From CAIWHR01 sp963779805 (GTDB lineage Bacteria; Pseudomonadota; Gammaproteobacteria; Burkholderiales; Casimicrobiaceae), in the NCBI GenBank assembly GCA_963779805.1, contig CAVZZN010000003.1:372001-436000 (forward strand): 64,000 bases of DNA. Direction: 5' to 3'. Under the pieces are notes generated by a model. That model saw only the letters and a list, made by a program, of their open reading frames with translations. It was not told where the DNA came from and did no database searches. This document shows, in pieces, positions 38,530 to 47,685 of the stretch (its first letter is position 1; each line of letters starts with the position of its first letter). The position numbers and the translations under genes are program-made.

Positions 38530-39700
38530 TCATGCCGCCGACCTCAACGCGCCGCGCGCGGTGAGCCACTGCACGAGATCCGCGGCGATGCGCTCGGCGG
38601 CACGGCCGTCCCAGCCGTCGGGCACGTGGCCGCGCTTGCCGCCGCCGGCGAGGATCTCGTCGCACGTGCGCAGGATTGCCGTGCGATCGCGCCCGACCAC
38701 CGTGTTGGTGCCGCTTTGCACGGTGATCGGCCGCTCGGTGTTCTCGCGCAGCGTGATGCACGGCACGCCCAGCGCGGTCGTCTCTTCCTGGATGCCGCCG
38801 GAATCGGTCAGCACGAGCTTCGCGCTCGCCATGAGGCCGAGCATCTCGAGATAGCCTTGCGGCGGGAGCAGCGTGAAGCCGCTGCGCGCGAGCGTCTCGG
38901 CGAGCCCCGCGCGCGCGAGGGCGCCGCCGGTGCGCGGGTGCACGGCGAACACGATCGGCAGCTTGCGCGCGACTTCGGACAGCGTGCTCGATCAACGCAC
39001 GCAGCGTCGCGGGGTCGTCGACGTTCGAAGGCCGATGCAGCGTCAGCACGGCATGGCCCGCGGGCGCGGCGAGCACCGCGGGATCGGCGCCGGCGCGCCG
39101 CAGCGTCTCGGCCGGTGGGACCGCATGCCGGCGATGGGCGAGCAGCGTGTCGATCATCACGTTGCCGACGAACACGATGCGCTCCTCCCCGATGCCTTCG
39201 GCCGCGAGGTGGGCGTGCGCGGTGTGCTCGCTCGTGTACAGCCGCTCCGCGATCTGGTCCGTCACGACCCGGTTGATCTCCTCGGGCATGCTGCGATCGA
39301 AGCTGCGCAGGCCCGCCTCGACGTGCACGACGGGGATGTCCTTCTTCACGGCGACGAGGCTGCACGCCATGGTCGAGTTGACGTCGCCCACGACGAGCAC
39401 GCACGCCGGGCGGTGCGCGTCGAGCACCGGCTCGAAGCGGCGCATCACTTCCGCCGTCTGGACCGCGTGCGACGCCGAGCCGACCTCGAGGTTCACGTCC
39501 GGCGCCGGCAGCGCGAGCTCCTGGAACAGCCCGTCGCTCATCGCCGCATCGTAGTGCTGGCCCGTGTGCACGAGCAGATACGGCACGCGCGGCACCGCGT
39601 TGGCGAACGCGCGCAGGATCGGCGCCATCTTCATGAAGTTCGGCCGCGCACCGACGACGCACAGCACCGGCGCGGGAAGCGCCATCGCGGGAGCCGACAT
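38530..39700 (-). CDS. wecB: UDP-N-acetylglucosamine 2-epimerase (one frameshift)
   Basis: ATG 39700 (TGATG overlap) starts MSAPAMALPAPVLCVVGARPNFMKMAPILRA, typical WecB. Then VHTGQHYDAAMSDGLF, VVGDVNSTMACSLVAVKKDIPVVHVEAGLRSFDRSMPEEINRVVTDQIAE and LHRPSNVDD. A break near 38985 leads to IVFAVHPRTGGAL, LPPQGYLEMLGLMASAKLVLTDSGGIQEETTALGVPCITLRENTERPITV and the stop at 38530. All active-site blocks of the non-hydrolysing 2-epimerases are present. It interconverts UDP-GlcNAc and UDP-ManNAc, so ManNAc or a derivative is a probable building block of the XrtA-linked exopolysaccharide. Confidence 0.9.
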
Positions 39701-40874
39701 CACTCGCCTCCCTGCCGGCGCTCGCGCTCGGTGGCGCGCTCGGTCCGTTCGGACGTGCGCTCGCCGTTGCGCTCGCCGTTGCGCTCCCGTTCGCGCTCGC
39801 GCTTGCGCAGGCGGGCGCGGTCGAGCAGATGCTGCAGCAATGCGAGCGTCGTCGCCGCCTGCCGTTCGAGGCGCTCGAGGCGCTCCTCGATGTCGGTGCT
39901 CTGGATGCCGGCGATCACGCGCGACGCTTCGCCGGCGGTGTCGCTGTCGACCTCGAGCTCGATCTCCCCGAGACCGTTCGACTGCGGCGTGCGCCACGCG
40001 CAGCGGCCGTGCCGCGCGCGCGGACGCCGGCTTCGGACCCGCCGCGTTGGGCGCGCCCGCGAACGTCTCCTCGCTGATCTCGCGCGCGACCTCGTCGACG
40101 TCCTCGCGGCTGAACTCGTGCTTGCCGGCGAGATAGCCGGAAAGCAGCACGCGATCGCACACCGAATTGATGCGCCGTGGAATGCCGCCCGTCGCCCGGA
40201 ACACGGCTTCGTACGCCTCGGGCGTGAACTTCGGGTTGCCCTTCCAGCCGACCTTCGTGAGGCGGTGCTCGATGTACGCCTGCGTCTCCTCGAGGTCCAT
40301 CGGCCCGATGTGGCACGCCGCGATGACGCGCTGGCGCAACTGCAGCATCTGCGGGCTCTGCATCGTCTGGCGGAACTCGGGCTGGCCGACGAGGAAGCTC
40401 TGCAGGAGCGCGTGCGTCTCGAGCTGGAAATTGGACAGCATGCGCAGCTCCTCGACCGCGCGCGGCGTGAGGTTCTGCGCCTCGTCGATGATGAGCAGCG
40501 CGCGCCTGCCCTGCTGCGTGAGGCTCACGAGGAAGGCCTCGAGACCGAGCAGCATCTGCGACTTCGGCACGTCCTTGGTGGCGAGCCCGAAGGCCGCCGC
40601 GACGAGGCGCAGCGTGTCCTCCGCGTCGAGCTGCGTGCTCACGAGCTGGGCTGCGACGACCTTCCCGGGATCGAGCTTGCGACAGGAGGCTGCGCACGAT
40701 CGTGGTCTTGCCGGCGCCGACCTCGCCGGTCATCACGATGAAGCCTTCGTTCTGATGCAGGCCGTACTCGAGATACGCCATCGCGCGCCGGTGCTGGCGG
40801 CTCCCGAAGTAGAACGAGGGATCCGGGTTGAGCTGGAAGGGCTTGTCGGTCAAGCCGTAGAAGGATTCGTACAT
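39700..40874 (-). CDS. XrtA/PEP-CTERM-associated ATPase, ExeA/GspA-like, with Glu-Arg tail (two frameshifts)
   Basis: ATG 40874 begins MYESFYGLTDKPFQLNPDPSFYFGSRQHRRAMAYLEYGL, the signature N-terminus of the secretion-ATPase family of PEP-CTERM loci. Walker A GEVGAGKTT is at residues 50-58. After a break near 40680, Walker B reads ALLIIDEAQNL, with sensor regions QSFLVGQPEF and GGIPRRINSVCDRVLL. A second break near 40010 leads to a C-terminal tail: a coiled-coil-like segment (DIEERLERLERQAATTLALLQHLLDRARL) and then a low-complexity run of Arg-Glu and Asn-Gly-Glu-Arg units up to the stop at 39700. A cytoplasmic AAA ATPase; its mechanical role in exopolysaccharide export is unknown. Confidence 0.86.
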
Positions 40875-40884
40875 GGCGGCGCCG

Positions 40885-42480
40885 TCAGAACGGCACGAGG
40901 ACGGTGGCGGTCACCGCGTTCTCGCGATAGTCGCTGGCCGTGCCGTCGCCGTCGAACGCCACGTGCCTGCCTTCGAGCGAGAACTGCGCGTTGCGGTGAA
41001 GGCGCGTGGTGTACGTGACCCGGGTGTCCCACTGGTTGCTGGCGATTCCGCTGCTGTCCTGCGCCTTCGTGCGGCTACGGGTCAGGCTGGCGGCGAGGGC
41101 GGCCAACGGGGTGAGGCGGTGGCTGCCGACGAGGGTCAGGCCCATGTCCAGCACCGACGTGGTGCCGCCGGTGACGTCGACGATGCCGGTGCCGAGGCCG
41201 ATCTGATCGCGCTTCGTGCGGTAGGCGCCCAGGCTCACCGTGTTCCGGACACCGAGATAGCCCACCGAAAAATCCTGGCGGCGCTCGACGTACGAGCCTG
41301 CACTCGCGTAATCGAGCGGCACGCCGAGATCCGCCGGGATCGCGCCCTGCTGCAGGATGCGCTGCGTCTCGGCCGCACGCTCGATCGGATCGGGAATTCG
41401 CGACGCGAGCGCGTCGTAGATGCGCGCGTAACCGGCTGCGTCGGCCTGCAGGCGCCGGTGCGCCTCGACCGTGTAGTCGCGGCGGTCGGTGAAGTTGAAC
41501 GCCACGCGCGGCAGGCGATAGCGCAGGATGTACGACCACGAATTGCCGAAGAAGCGGTGCTCCCACTGGCCCGAGGCGCTGGTGCGAGGCGACGGCTTCC
41601 AGACGAGACTGAAGCCGTAGTTCGGGGTCGTGTCGTAGCGACCCGTGAGGATGTCGTTGCGTTCCGCCCCGCCGATCGCCTCGACCCGCAGGTCGGGGGT
41701 CAACAGGTAGCGGCCCTGGAGCATGTACTTCTGCAGGTGCGTGGTCTGCAGGCCGGTGGCGCGGCTCGTGTCGTTCAACGCGGAAAGACGCCAGCCCAGC
41801 GGCCCTCCGAAGTTGCTGTCGAGGTAGCCGGAGAACTGATCGAAGCTCGTGGATCCGATGTCGCCCGGCCGGCTGTCCGTGGCGCTGCGGCGATAGCGCA
41901 GCTCGTAGTCGGCAGCGATGTTGCGAAAGCTCCCCCGCGCGTACGGGCTCACGTCGTAGGTGCGCGTCTCGGTCCGGTTCGGGGTGAGCGTGGCCGATTG
42001 CGTCTGCCGCGGACCGAACGGGTTGAGCGTCTCCTGCGTCACGTTCGCGGCGCCGTCCACGTAAAGGAAGCGCTCGACCGCCTCCAGCGTGGCGTTCGCG
42101 TTGAGATAGTTGCGCGTCTCCGTGCGTGGCGTGCTGCGGCCGTAGATCAGGTAGTCGAGCGTGTAGGCGAGCGTGCCCTTCAACCGGCTGCCGTCGGCCC
42201 TGACCTGCACCGCAGGCAGGAGCTCGGTGATGTAGTCGCTGCGCCGCGTCTCGTCGGGGGCGAGGTCGACGTTGTCGGTGTACGTTTCCCTGAGGGAGAC
42301 CGACGACGTGATCTGAAAGCCGCCGCGCCCGCGGGCATGCCCGGACGGGCTGTCGGACGCCGCCGCGCCGCCATCGGCGGGGCCCGGCGCGCCTTGCGCG
42401 AAGGCGGTGCTGCTGAGGAGAAGGGCCCAGAGGCAGGCCGTGACGGGCCGGGGCGAGGCGGCTCGTGCGTCAGCGGCCAT
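40885..42480 (-). CDS. PEP-CTERM system-associated outer-membrane beta-barrel protein
   Basis: 531 residues from ATG 42480. A signal peptide is visible (basic start, then VTACLWALLLSSTAFAQG). Earlier in-frame ATGs up to 42516 exist only because the Gly-Tyr codon repeat of the upstream kinase gene reads as Met-Ala in this frame. The mature part begins GGFQITSSVSLRETYTDNVDL, a block typical of the TIGR03016 family. It has many amphipathic strands with aromatic girdles (YDVSPYARGSF, DYELRYRRSA, GYLDSNFGG, YTVEAHRRL) and ends in VLVPF, the C-terminal phenylalanine signal of BAM substrates. Probably the exopolysaccharide outer-membrane channel or an accessory barrel. Frame intact. Confidence 0.87.
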   Translation of the reverse strand: MAADARAASPRPVTACLWALLLSSTAFAQGAPGPADGGAAASDSPSGHARGRGGFQITSSVSLRETYTDNVDLAPDETRRSDYITELLPAVQVRADGSRLKGTLAYTLDYLIYGRSTPRTETRNYLNANATLEAVERFLYVDGAANVTQETLNPFGPRQTQSATLTPNRTETRTYDVSPYARGSFRNIAADYELRYRRSATDSRPGDIGSTSFDQFSGYLDSNFGGPLGWRLSALNDTSRATGLQTTHLQKYMLQGRYLLTPDLRVEAIGGAERNDILTGRYDTTPNYGFSLVWKPSPRTSASGQWEHRFFGNSWSYILRYRLPRVAFNFTDRRDYTVEAHRRLQADAAGYARIYDALASRIPDPIERAAETQRILQQGAIPADLGVPLDYASAGSYVERRQDFSVGYLGVRNTVSLGAYRTKRDQIGLGTGIVDVTGGTTSVLDMGLTLVGSHRLTPLAALAASLTRSRTKAQDSSGIASNQWDTRVTYTTRLHRNAQFSLEGRHVAFDGDGTASDYRENAVTATVLVPF

Positions 42481-43443
42481 AGCCATAGCCGTAGCCATAG
42501 CCGTAACCGTAGCCATAGCCGCCGGCTGCGGGCCCGGCGCGACCCTTGTTGAGCATCATCATCTTGACCGGGCAGGCCTCGATCGGTGGCAAGGGCGTGC
42601 TGCACCGCGGACTGCAGCGTGCGCTGCGCCTCGACCACGATCACGACCTGCCCCATGTGCGTCGCGAGCACGCGAGACTCGGTGGTGACGAGCAGCGGCG
42701 GCGAATCGAACACGATGATGCGGTCCGCGTAGCGCTTCGCCATGTCGTCGAGCAGCCGCATCATGGCCTCGCTCGCGAGCAGCTCCGTCGCGCGCGGATG
42801 CTTCGTGCCGGACGGAAGGATCGAGAGCTTGTCGACGTCGGTGCGCAGCATGACGTCGCTCAGGTCGATGCGATCGTCGACGAGCAGGTCGAGCAAGCCC
42901 TGGCTCTCCGGCAGTCCGAGCATGGCCGGCAGCGACGGGCGCGCGACGTCGGCGTCCACGAGCAGGACGGTGTGATCGAGCTCCATCGCGATGCTCATCG
43001 CGAGATTGACGGCGGTGAAGCTCTTGCCCTCGCCCGGCAACGCGCTGGTGATCATGATCAGGTTGCCGTTGCGGATCGGGGTTGCGCCCTTGCCGGTCGC
43101 GTTGGCGATGAGCGGCCGCTTGACGACGCGGAATTCGTCGGCGATCTGCGAGCCGGGTGCATCGGGCGTGACGATGCCCGCAGCGGCGAGCCGCGCGAGG
43201 TCGAGATGGATCTGCCGCGACTGGCGCGTGCTGTCGCGTGCCGCGGGCACGGCGCGCGCCGGCTGGCGCGAAGTCTCCGCTGCGTCCGCGCCGGTCATGG
43301 GTCGCGCGACGTGGAGGTCGAGCGCGTTCGCGGCGGGCCCCGGCTCGCCCGGGCGCGCTTCGGACGCCGTGACGTCCCGGCACGTCGACGCCCGCGCGGC
43401 GCAGCTCCTCGAGGCGTTTGGCTGCTTGTTCGATCAGGCTCAT
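42470..43443 (-). CDS. XrtA-associated tyrosine autokinase with Gly-Tyr tail (two frameshifts)
   Basis: ATG 43443 begins MSLIEQAAKRLEELRRAGVDVP. A break near 43375 leads to QIHLDLARLAAAGIVTPDAPGSQIADEFRVVKRPL. The BY-kinase core has Walker A ITSALPGEGKSFTAVNLA, Walker A' VLLVDADVARPSLPAMLG and Walker B RIIVFDSPPLLVTTE. A break near 42580 restores CPVKMMMLNKGRAG and a C-terminal run of seven Gly-Tyr pairs or close to it before the stop at 42470-42472. Tyrosine clusters at the C-terminus are the autophosphorylation sites of these kinases, which cycle with the chain-length protein to control polymer length. The chain-length protein is encoded immediately upstream. Confidence 0.87.
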
Positions 43444-43452
43444 GGCCGGTTC

Positions 43453-45046
43453 CTAGACGGCGCGCGCCGAGTGCAGGCACGAGCGATCAGCAATCCCGCG
43501 CCGAAGGAACCGAGAAGCGCCAGGAACCCCGACAGCGAAACCGACGAGGCCGCGACGCTCCCTGCGCTTCTGCGCGTCGCCCACGACATCGACACGGTGC
43601 CGAGCACCGGCAGCCCGGTCGACGTCGCGCAGCGCGCGCGAGTCGAGGAACGTCGGCCAGAGCTGGCTCACGACGAAGCTCGCGACACGAGCCCGGCCGC
43701 AAGCGCCGCGAGCAGCGCCAGCGGGAAGAGCACGACGCGGTTCGGAGCCACCGGCCGCGGCGACACCCGCGGCGGGTCGATCAGGCGGAAGTCGGCAACG
43801 CCGGCCGCTGCCTCCATCTCGCCCGGAGATTTCGGCGGACTCGCGGCGCGCGACCAGCGCTTCGTAGTTCTTCTTGTTGACGTCGTAGTCGCGATTGAGC
43901 TGCGCGAACTCGGCCTCGATCTGCGGCACCATGCGCGCCGACTGCTTGAGCCGCGCGTAGCGCGACTCGTACTCCGCCACGCGCGTCCTGCAGCGACGCG
44001 ACGTTGGCCTCGGCCTCGGCGAGCGACGACCTTGAGCTGCTGCGTACACCGGGTTGCGCTGGGTTGCGGGCCGCGGCGTCGCCTTGGTCGCGCGCGCCAT
44101 CCGCTTCTGCGATGGCGGCGACTTCGTGCTCGCGCTGCTCCTCGAGCTCCGCGATCACCCGCTTCGCGCCCTGACACGTCCGGATGCTCGTCGGTGTAGC
44201 GCAGGCAGCATCGTGTCCAGGGCGCGCTTCAGGGCGTCGATGCGGCCATCGATCTCGGGCACCGCGATCGGTCCTGCGGTCATCGGCTCCGGCGTGTCCG
44301 GCAGCAGCACCGGTTCCTGCTCGCCGCTGAGCTGGCGCTTGAGCGCGTCGCGCGAGTTCTCGGCCTCGCGCAGGTCGAGCCGCGCCTGAGTGAGCACCGC
44401 GCTCACCTCGCCCATCTTGCCGTAGTAGTCCTTGCCGTCGGCACTCGCGAGGTTCATGTTCTTGAGCTTGAAGTCCTTCAGCCGGTTCTCCGCATCCTGC
44501 AGCTTCTTGTCGTAGATCTTGATCTGCTCGTCGATGAACTTCTTCGCGGCGTCGGTATCCTTGCGCTTGCCGCCGAGGCTCGACTCGACGAAGATCGAGA
44601 CCAGCGACTGCACCACGCGGTTGGCACGCGCCGGATCGGTGTCGCGGTAGGCAAGCGTGTACAGGTTGTCGCGTCCCGCGCGGTCGATCTGCAGCGTGCG
44701 CGTGAGGTCGTCGATCATGCGCTCGCTGGTCCTCGCGCGTCTTGGCGGCGAGGTCGAGATCGGCCATGCGGATCAGCTTGTCCACGTTGGGCCGGCTGAT
44801 CAGCGTCCGGCTGAGGATCGCGATCTGCTGCTCGACGTTCGGCTGCACGGCGAGCCCGGACATCAGCGGCTTCAGCATGGATTGGGTGTCGACGTAGATC
44901 CGCGCGGAAGCCTCGTACCGGTCCGGCATCCGCAGGATGAACGTGGCCGCCGCGATGCCGACGACCCACGCCACCGCGAGCCCGATCCAGCGGCGCTGCC
45001 ACATGCCCCTGAGGATGGTCAATGCCTGGCGGAGTAGATCGTCCAT
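43453..45046 (-). CDS. XrtA system polysaccharide chain-length determinant, Wzz-like (multiple frameshifts)
   Basis: ATG 45046 begins MDDLLRQALTILRGMWQRRWIGLAVAWVVGIAAATFILRMPDRYEASARIYVDTQSMLKPLMSGLAV: an N-terminal membrane helix followed by the Wzz domain. After a break near 44720 comes DDLTRTLQIDRAGRDNLYTLAYRD and a long periplasmic coiled coil (KKFIDEQIKIYDKKLQDAENRLKDFKLKN and others). After breaks near 44200 and 44020-43985 come RYARLKQSARMVPQIEAEFAQLNRDYDVNKKNYEALVARRES and FRLIDPPRVSP, then a second membrane helix near 43530, itself frameshifted, before TAG 43453. About 530 residues. Inner-membrane co-polymerase that, with the kinase, sets exopolysaccharide chain length. Confidence 0.84.
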
Positions 45047-45107
45047 CGCGTTGCTCTTCGGGATGCCCTGGAACGCCGGCGGATGCCGGCTCGGCCTGCG
45101 CCGGACC

Positions 45108-45738
45108 TCAGAACCAGCTCTGCGGAATGATGAGCACGTCGCCGGGCTTCATCTCCACGTTGGCCGACACGTCGCCGCGCTTGATGCAGGTCCTTGATCC
45201 GCACCAGTATTGCTTGTTGCCGTCGGCGGTGCGCAGGATCGTGGCGTTGTTCGCCGTCGGCGAAGTCGGTGATGCCGCCCACGGCGATCATCACGTCGAG
45301 CAGCGTCATCTTCTGCTTGTACGGCAGCGCCTGCGGCTTGGTCGCTTCGCCGACGACGCGAATCTGCTCGCTGTAGGGGCCGACGAAGTTGGTGACGACC
45401 ACCGTGACGATCGGATCGCGGATGTACTTGGCAAGCGCCTTCTCGATGTCGCGGGCGAGCGTGGTCGAATCCTTGCCCTGGGCCGGCAGGTCCTCGACGA
45501 GCGCGGTGGCGATCTTGCCGTCGGGTCGCACCGGAACGGTCGTCGACAGCTCCGGGTTGCGCCAGACGACGATGTTCACGATGTCGCCCGGCCCGATCAG
45601 GTAGTTGTAGTCGGGCGACGCGGCCAGCGTGGGCGCGGGCGGATAAGTCGTCGCACAAGCGGCCACGAGCAGGCCCGCAACCGCCGCCAGGAGCAGCGAC
45701 GATACGGCGCGCAACGACGTTGACCAACGGATCCTCAT
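45108..45738 (-). CDS. XrtA-associated polysaccharide export lipoprotein, Wza-like (two frameshifts)
   Basis: ATG 45738 is chosen over ATG 45744 because GAGGAG then sits six bases upstream. The protein begins MRIRWSTSLRAVSSLLLAAVAGLLVAACATTYPP, a lipoprotein signal with lipobox LVAAC. The poly-export domain follows (YNYLIGPGDIVNIVVWRNPELSTTVPVRPDGKIA, LVEDLPAQGKDSTTLARDIEKALAKYI), then an SLBB-like unit (IRVVGEATKPQALPYKQKMTLLDVMIAVGGITDFADG). Breaks near 45250 and 45200 lead to the end IKRGDVSANVEMKPGDVLIIPQSWF and the stop at 45108. Outer-membrane export component. First gene of the 17-gene minus-strand operon. Confidence 0.87.
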
Positions 45739-46383
45739 GACCATCTCCTCGAGCAGCGACACCGTGAGGCGGCGACAGAGTTGATTGAGCGGGCCTGCAA
45801 GCCGTAAAGCATAGCTTAAATCGGCATTGCCGACGACAGCCGGCACGGGATGCGCTTCAGGGCGTGGCGGCAGTGCGTAAGCATTGGACGCGGTTCGATT
45901 TGTGGTGCGCAATTTGTCGGTCCGGGCAACCCCGGCCGCGACGGGGCAAAAGCATGAAAACGGCAGCAATTTGCAAACAGTCCGAAAATCGCCGCCATTC
46001 GGCAAAAACTTCCCGTCCGGCGGCCGGATGGGGCACGCATGCCTCGCCGCCGCACGCCCCGTTGGAGCCTGCGCGTCGGACCACGTCGCCTCCTCGCGCG
46101 GTCACTGCATCACAGCGCAGCGCACGATACCGCGCCTGGATGCAGCAACTGTCGTGCCGGCTTGACATCGGTCGCGGCCGACCTCGCGCCGCGCTTGTAG
46201 TGCACGGGCGTTGCACGCTTTCCGCAACCCGGGAGCGCGCGGCATCCGCGGACATGCCCGACCCCGCATGCCACGTTGTGCCGCAAATCGGCGCGCGCCG
46301 CGGCGCGCGTGACGCAGCGCGCCCCTGCGACCGCACCTTCGACCGCCTCGCTCAGTCGGGCGCGCGCCCGGGCATCGCCGCCA
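45739..46383. other. Upstream region of the XrtA operon, no gene recognised
   Basis: 645 bp between the start of the export lipoprotein gene and the end of the iclR-type gene. Open frames here have no coherent composition. The stretch 45800-46020 is more AT-rich than its surroundings (runs such as GCATAGCTTAAAT and GCAATTTGCAAACAG). A strong sigma-54 match lies at 46145-46160, so about 400 bp would be untranslated leader. Short repeated TGCACGGGCGTTGCACG-like and TTGTGCCGCAA dyads at 46200-46290 lie upstream of that promoter, where an enhancer-binding protein would bind. I see no tRNA or known riboswitch. Confidence 0.55.
46145..46160 (-). promoter_or_regulatory. Predicted sigma-54 (RpoN) promoter for the XrtA operon
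   Basis: Read on the minus strand, the sequence is CGGCACG-ACAG-TTGC followed by T. The consensus is TGGCACG-N4-TTGC. Only the first base differs, and the invariant GG (-24) and GC (-12) are ten bases apart as required. Transcription would start near 46134 and run into the export lipoprotein gene 396 bp downstream. PEP-CTERM/exosortase genes are known in floc-forming betaproteobacteria to need RpoN with the PrsK/PrsR two-component system, which fits. PrsR itself is not in this window. Confidence 0.68.
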
Positions 46384-47358
46384 TCACGCCGCCCTTCGCT
46401 TGCCGCCGGGCGCGCGCGCCGCGCGCGCACCCGCCGCGTGCGCACTGCCGGACTCCTTGGGCGCGGGCGCGACCTTCAACGAGGCCGGCGCATGGCCGAA
46501 GCCGAACGAGATCCTCTCGGCCGCTTCGCGCACCTGCGTCGCGAGCGCCTGCGACGTCGAGCGCGTGCGACCGATCGGGGCGGCCATGGCGAGCGCCGCG
46601 ATCGCTCGTCCCTGGTGATCGAAGATCGGCGCAGCGAAAGCGCAGACATCGCTCGCGATCTCGCCGAGCGTGATCGCGAGAGCGTCCCTGCGCACCTGCA
46701 CCAGGACGCGTCGCAGTTCCTCCGGATCGGTGAGGGTATTGGGCGTGAAGGGCTCGAAGCGCTCGGTGCGCAGGTAGCGCTCGATGTACTCCTGATCGCC
46801 GTACGCGAGCAGCACGCGTCCGGCCGCCGATGCGTAGAGCGGACGCGACGTACCGAGCGGCACGGTGTAGCGGATCGAGCGCGAGCTCTCGAACTTCTCG
46901 ACATACGTCACGCGGCCGGCGACGCGATCGAGCACGGCGATGAGCACCGTCTCCTGCGTCTCCTCGACGAGCTCGCGCATGACGGGATGCGCGATGCGGG
47001 TCATCGACAAGGTCGGCATGATCGACACGCCCAGCCGGTACGCGGCAGGGCCGAGCACGTACGCGCCGTCCGCGTGCAGGATGTAGCCGTAGCCGCACAG
47101 CGGTCTCAGCAGCCCGAGCAGGCTGCTCTTGGGCGAGCCGAGGGCGACGCTCAACGCGGCGAGGGTCATGCCGTCGGGCACCGCGGCAAGGCGCTCGAGA
47201 ATGCGCAGCGTGCGCAGGAGCGAGCGCGGACCGGCGTCGGCGTTGCGCGGCGCCATCGCCGTTCGCGTCGCGCGCGCAGCGTCCATCTGCGCTCCCGTCG
47301 CGCGTGCACGCGCCGCTTTCGCGGGCGGCGTGAGCTTGGTCGTCTTCGTTGGAGTCAT
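46384..47358 (-). CDS. IclR family transcriptional regulator
   Basis: 324 residues from ATG 47358, intact. A basic Ala/Thr-rich leader of about 45 residues precedes the winged helix (SLLRTLRILERLAAVPDGMTLAALSVALGSPKSSLLGLLRPLCGYGYI). The effector domain contains YVLGPAAYRLGVSIMPT, RVTYVEKFESSRSIRYTVPLGTSRPLYASAAGRVLLAYG and CAFAAPIFDHQGRAIAALAMAAP, all standard IclR blocks. The C-terminus is again Ala/Arg/Lys-rich. It diverges from a CitE-like lyase, enoyl-CoA hydratase and acyl-CoA dehydrogenase unit across a 327-bp gap and probably controls it in response to a carboxylate or acyl-CoA; the effector is unknown. Confidence 0.88.
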   Translation of the reverse strand: MTPTKTTKLTPPAKAARARATGAQMDAARATRTAMAPRNADAGPRSLLRTLRILERLAAVPDGMTLAALSVALGSPKSSLLGLLRPLCGYGYILHADGAYVLGPAAYRLGVSIMPTLSMTRIAHPVMRELVEETQETVLIAVLDRVAGRVTYVEKFESSRSIRYTVPLGTSRPLYASAAGRVLLAYGDQEYIERYLRTERFEPFTPNTLTDPEELRRVLVQVRRDALAITLGEIASDVCAFAAPIFDHQGRAIAALAMAAPIGRTRSTSQALATQVREAAERISFGFGHAPASLKVAPAPKESGSAHAAGARAARAPGGKRRAA

Positions 47359-47685
47359 GGTCGAGCGCAGACGAGAATGGGCAGCGGGAAATGCGGCAGC
47401 GGGCGATCGGTGCAGCGAAATGCGGGCGGGCTCGGAACGCGACGGCAGGCGTTCGCAGCCCTGCCCGATGCGAGTTCCGGATGGCGAATGCTATTCCGTT
47501 TGACGCACGCGCATCGTAGAATCGTTTGCGCCGGTCCGCAAGTCCGGGCGGCCGCAACCGACGGAGGAAGCGCGGCGCATGGGCTGCTTGGGCCGGAGTC
47601 CTATCGGCTTCCGGTGTTCCGAATCTCGCATGAAGTTCCAGATGCCGCACGCGGGTAACGCCACGCTCCAGAAAGGAGGCAACGC
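47359..47685. promoter_or_regulatory. Divergent control region between iclR-type gene and catabolic unit
   Basis: 327 bp without a gene. A small dyad GAAT-GCT-ATTC (47486-47496) and a -10-like TAGAAT (47517-47522) lie about 165-200 bp ahead of the lyase start. TTGACG at 47500-47505 is too close to TAGAAT to be its -35, so the promoter may need activation. The strong ribosome-binding site AAAGGAGG ends six bases before the TTG start at 47686. The dyad is a candidate IclR operator; this is pattern-based only. Confidence 0.35.

Noticed and set aside
39715..39810. A CRISPR-like or tandem repeat array
   Set aside because: The short near-repeats are coding and in frame with the ATPase tail; there are no unique spacers.
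45841..45857. Plus-strand CGGCACG-N4-GCGC, a second sigma-54-like site
   Set aside because: It lacks TT at the -12 element and points away from the XrtA operon toward no plus-strand gene.
47500..47522. TTGACG plus TAGAAT as a sigma-70 promoter
   Set aside because: The spacer is only 11 bp, far short of 16-18, so the pair cannot work as -35 and -10.
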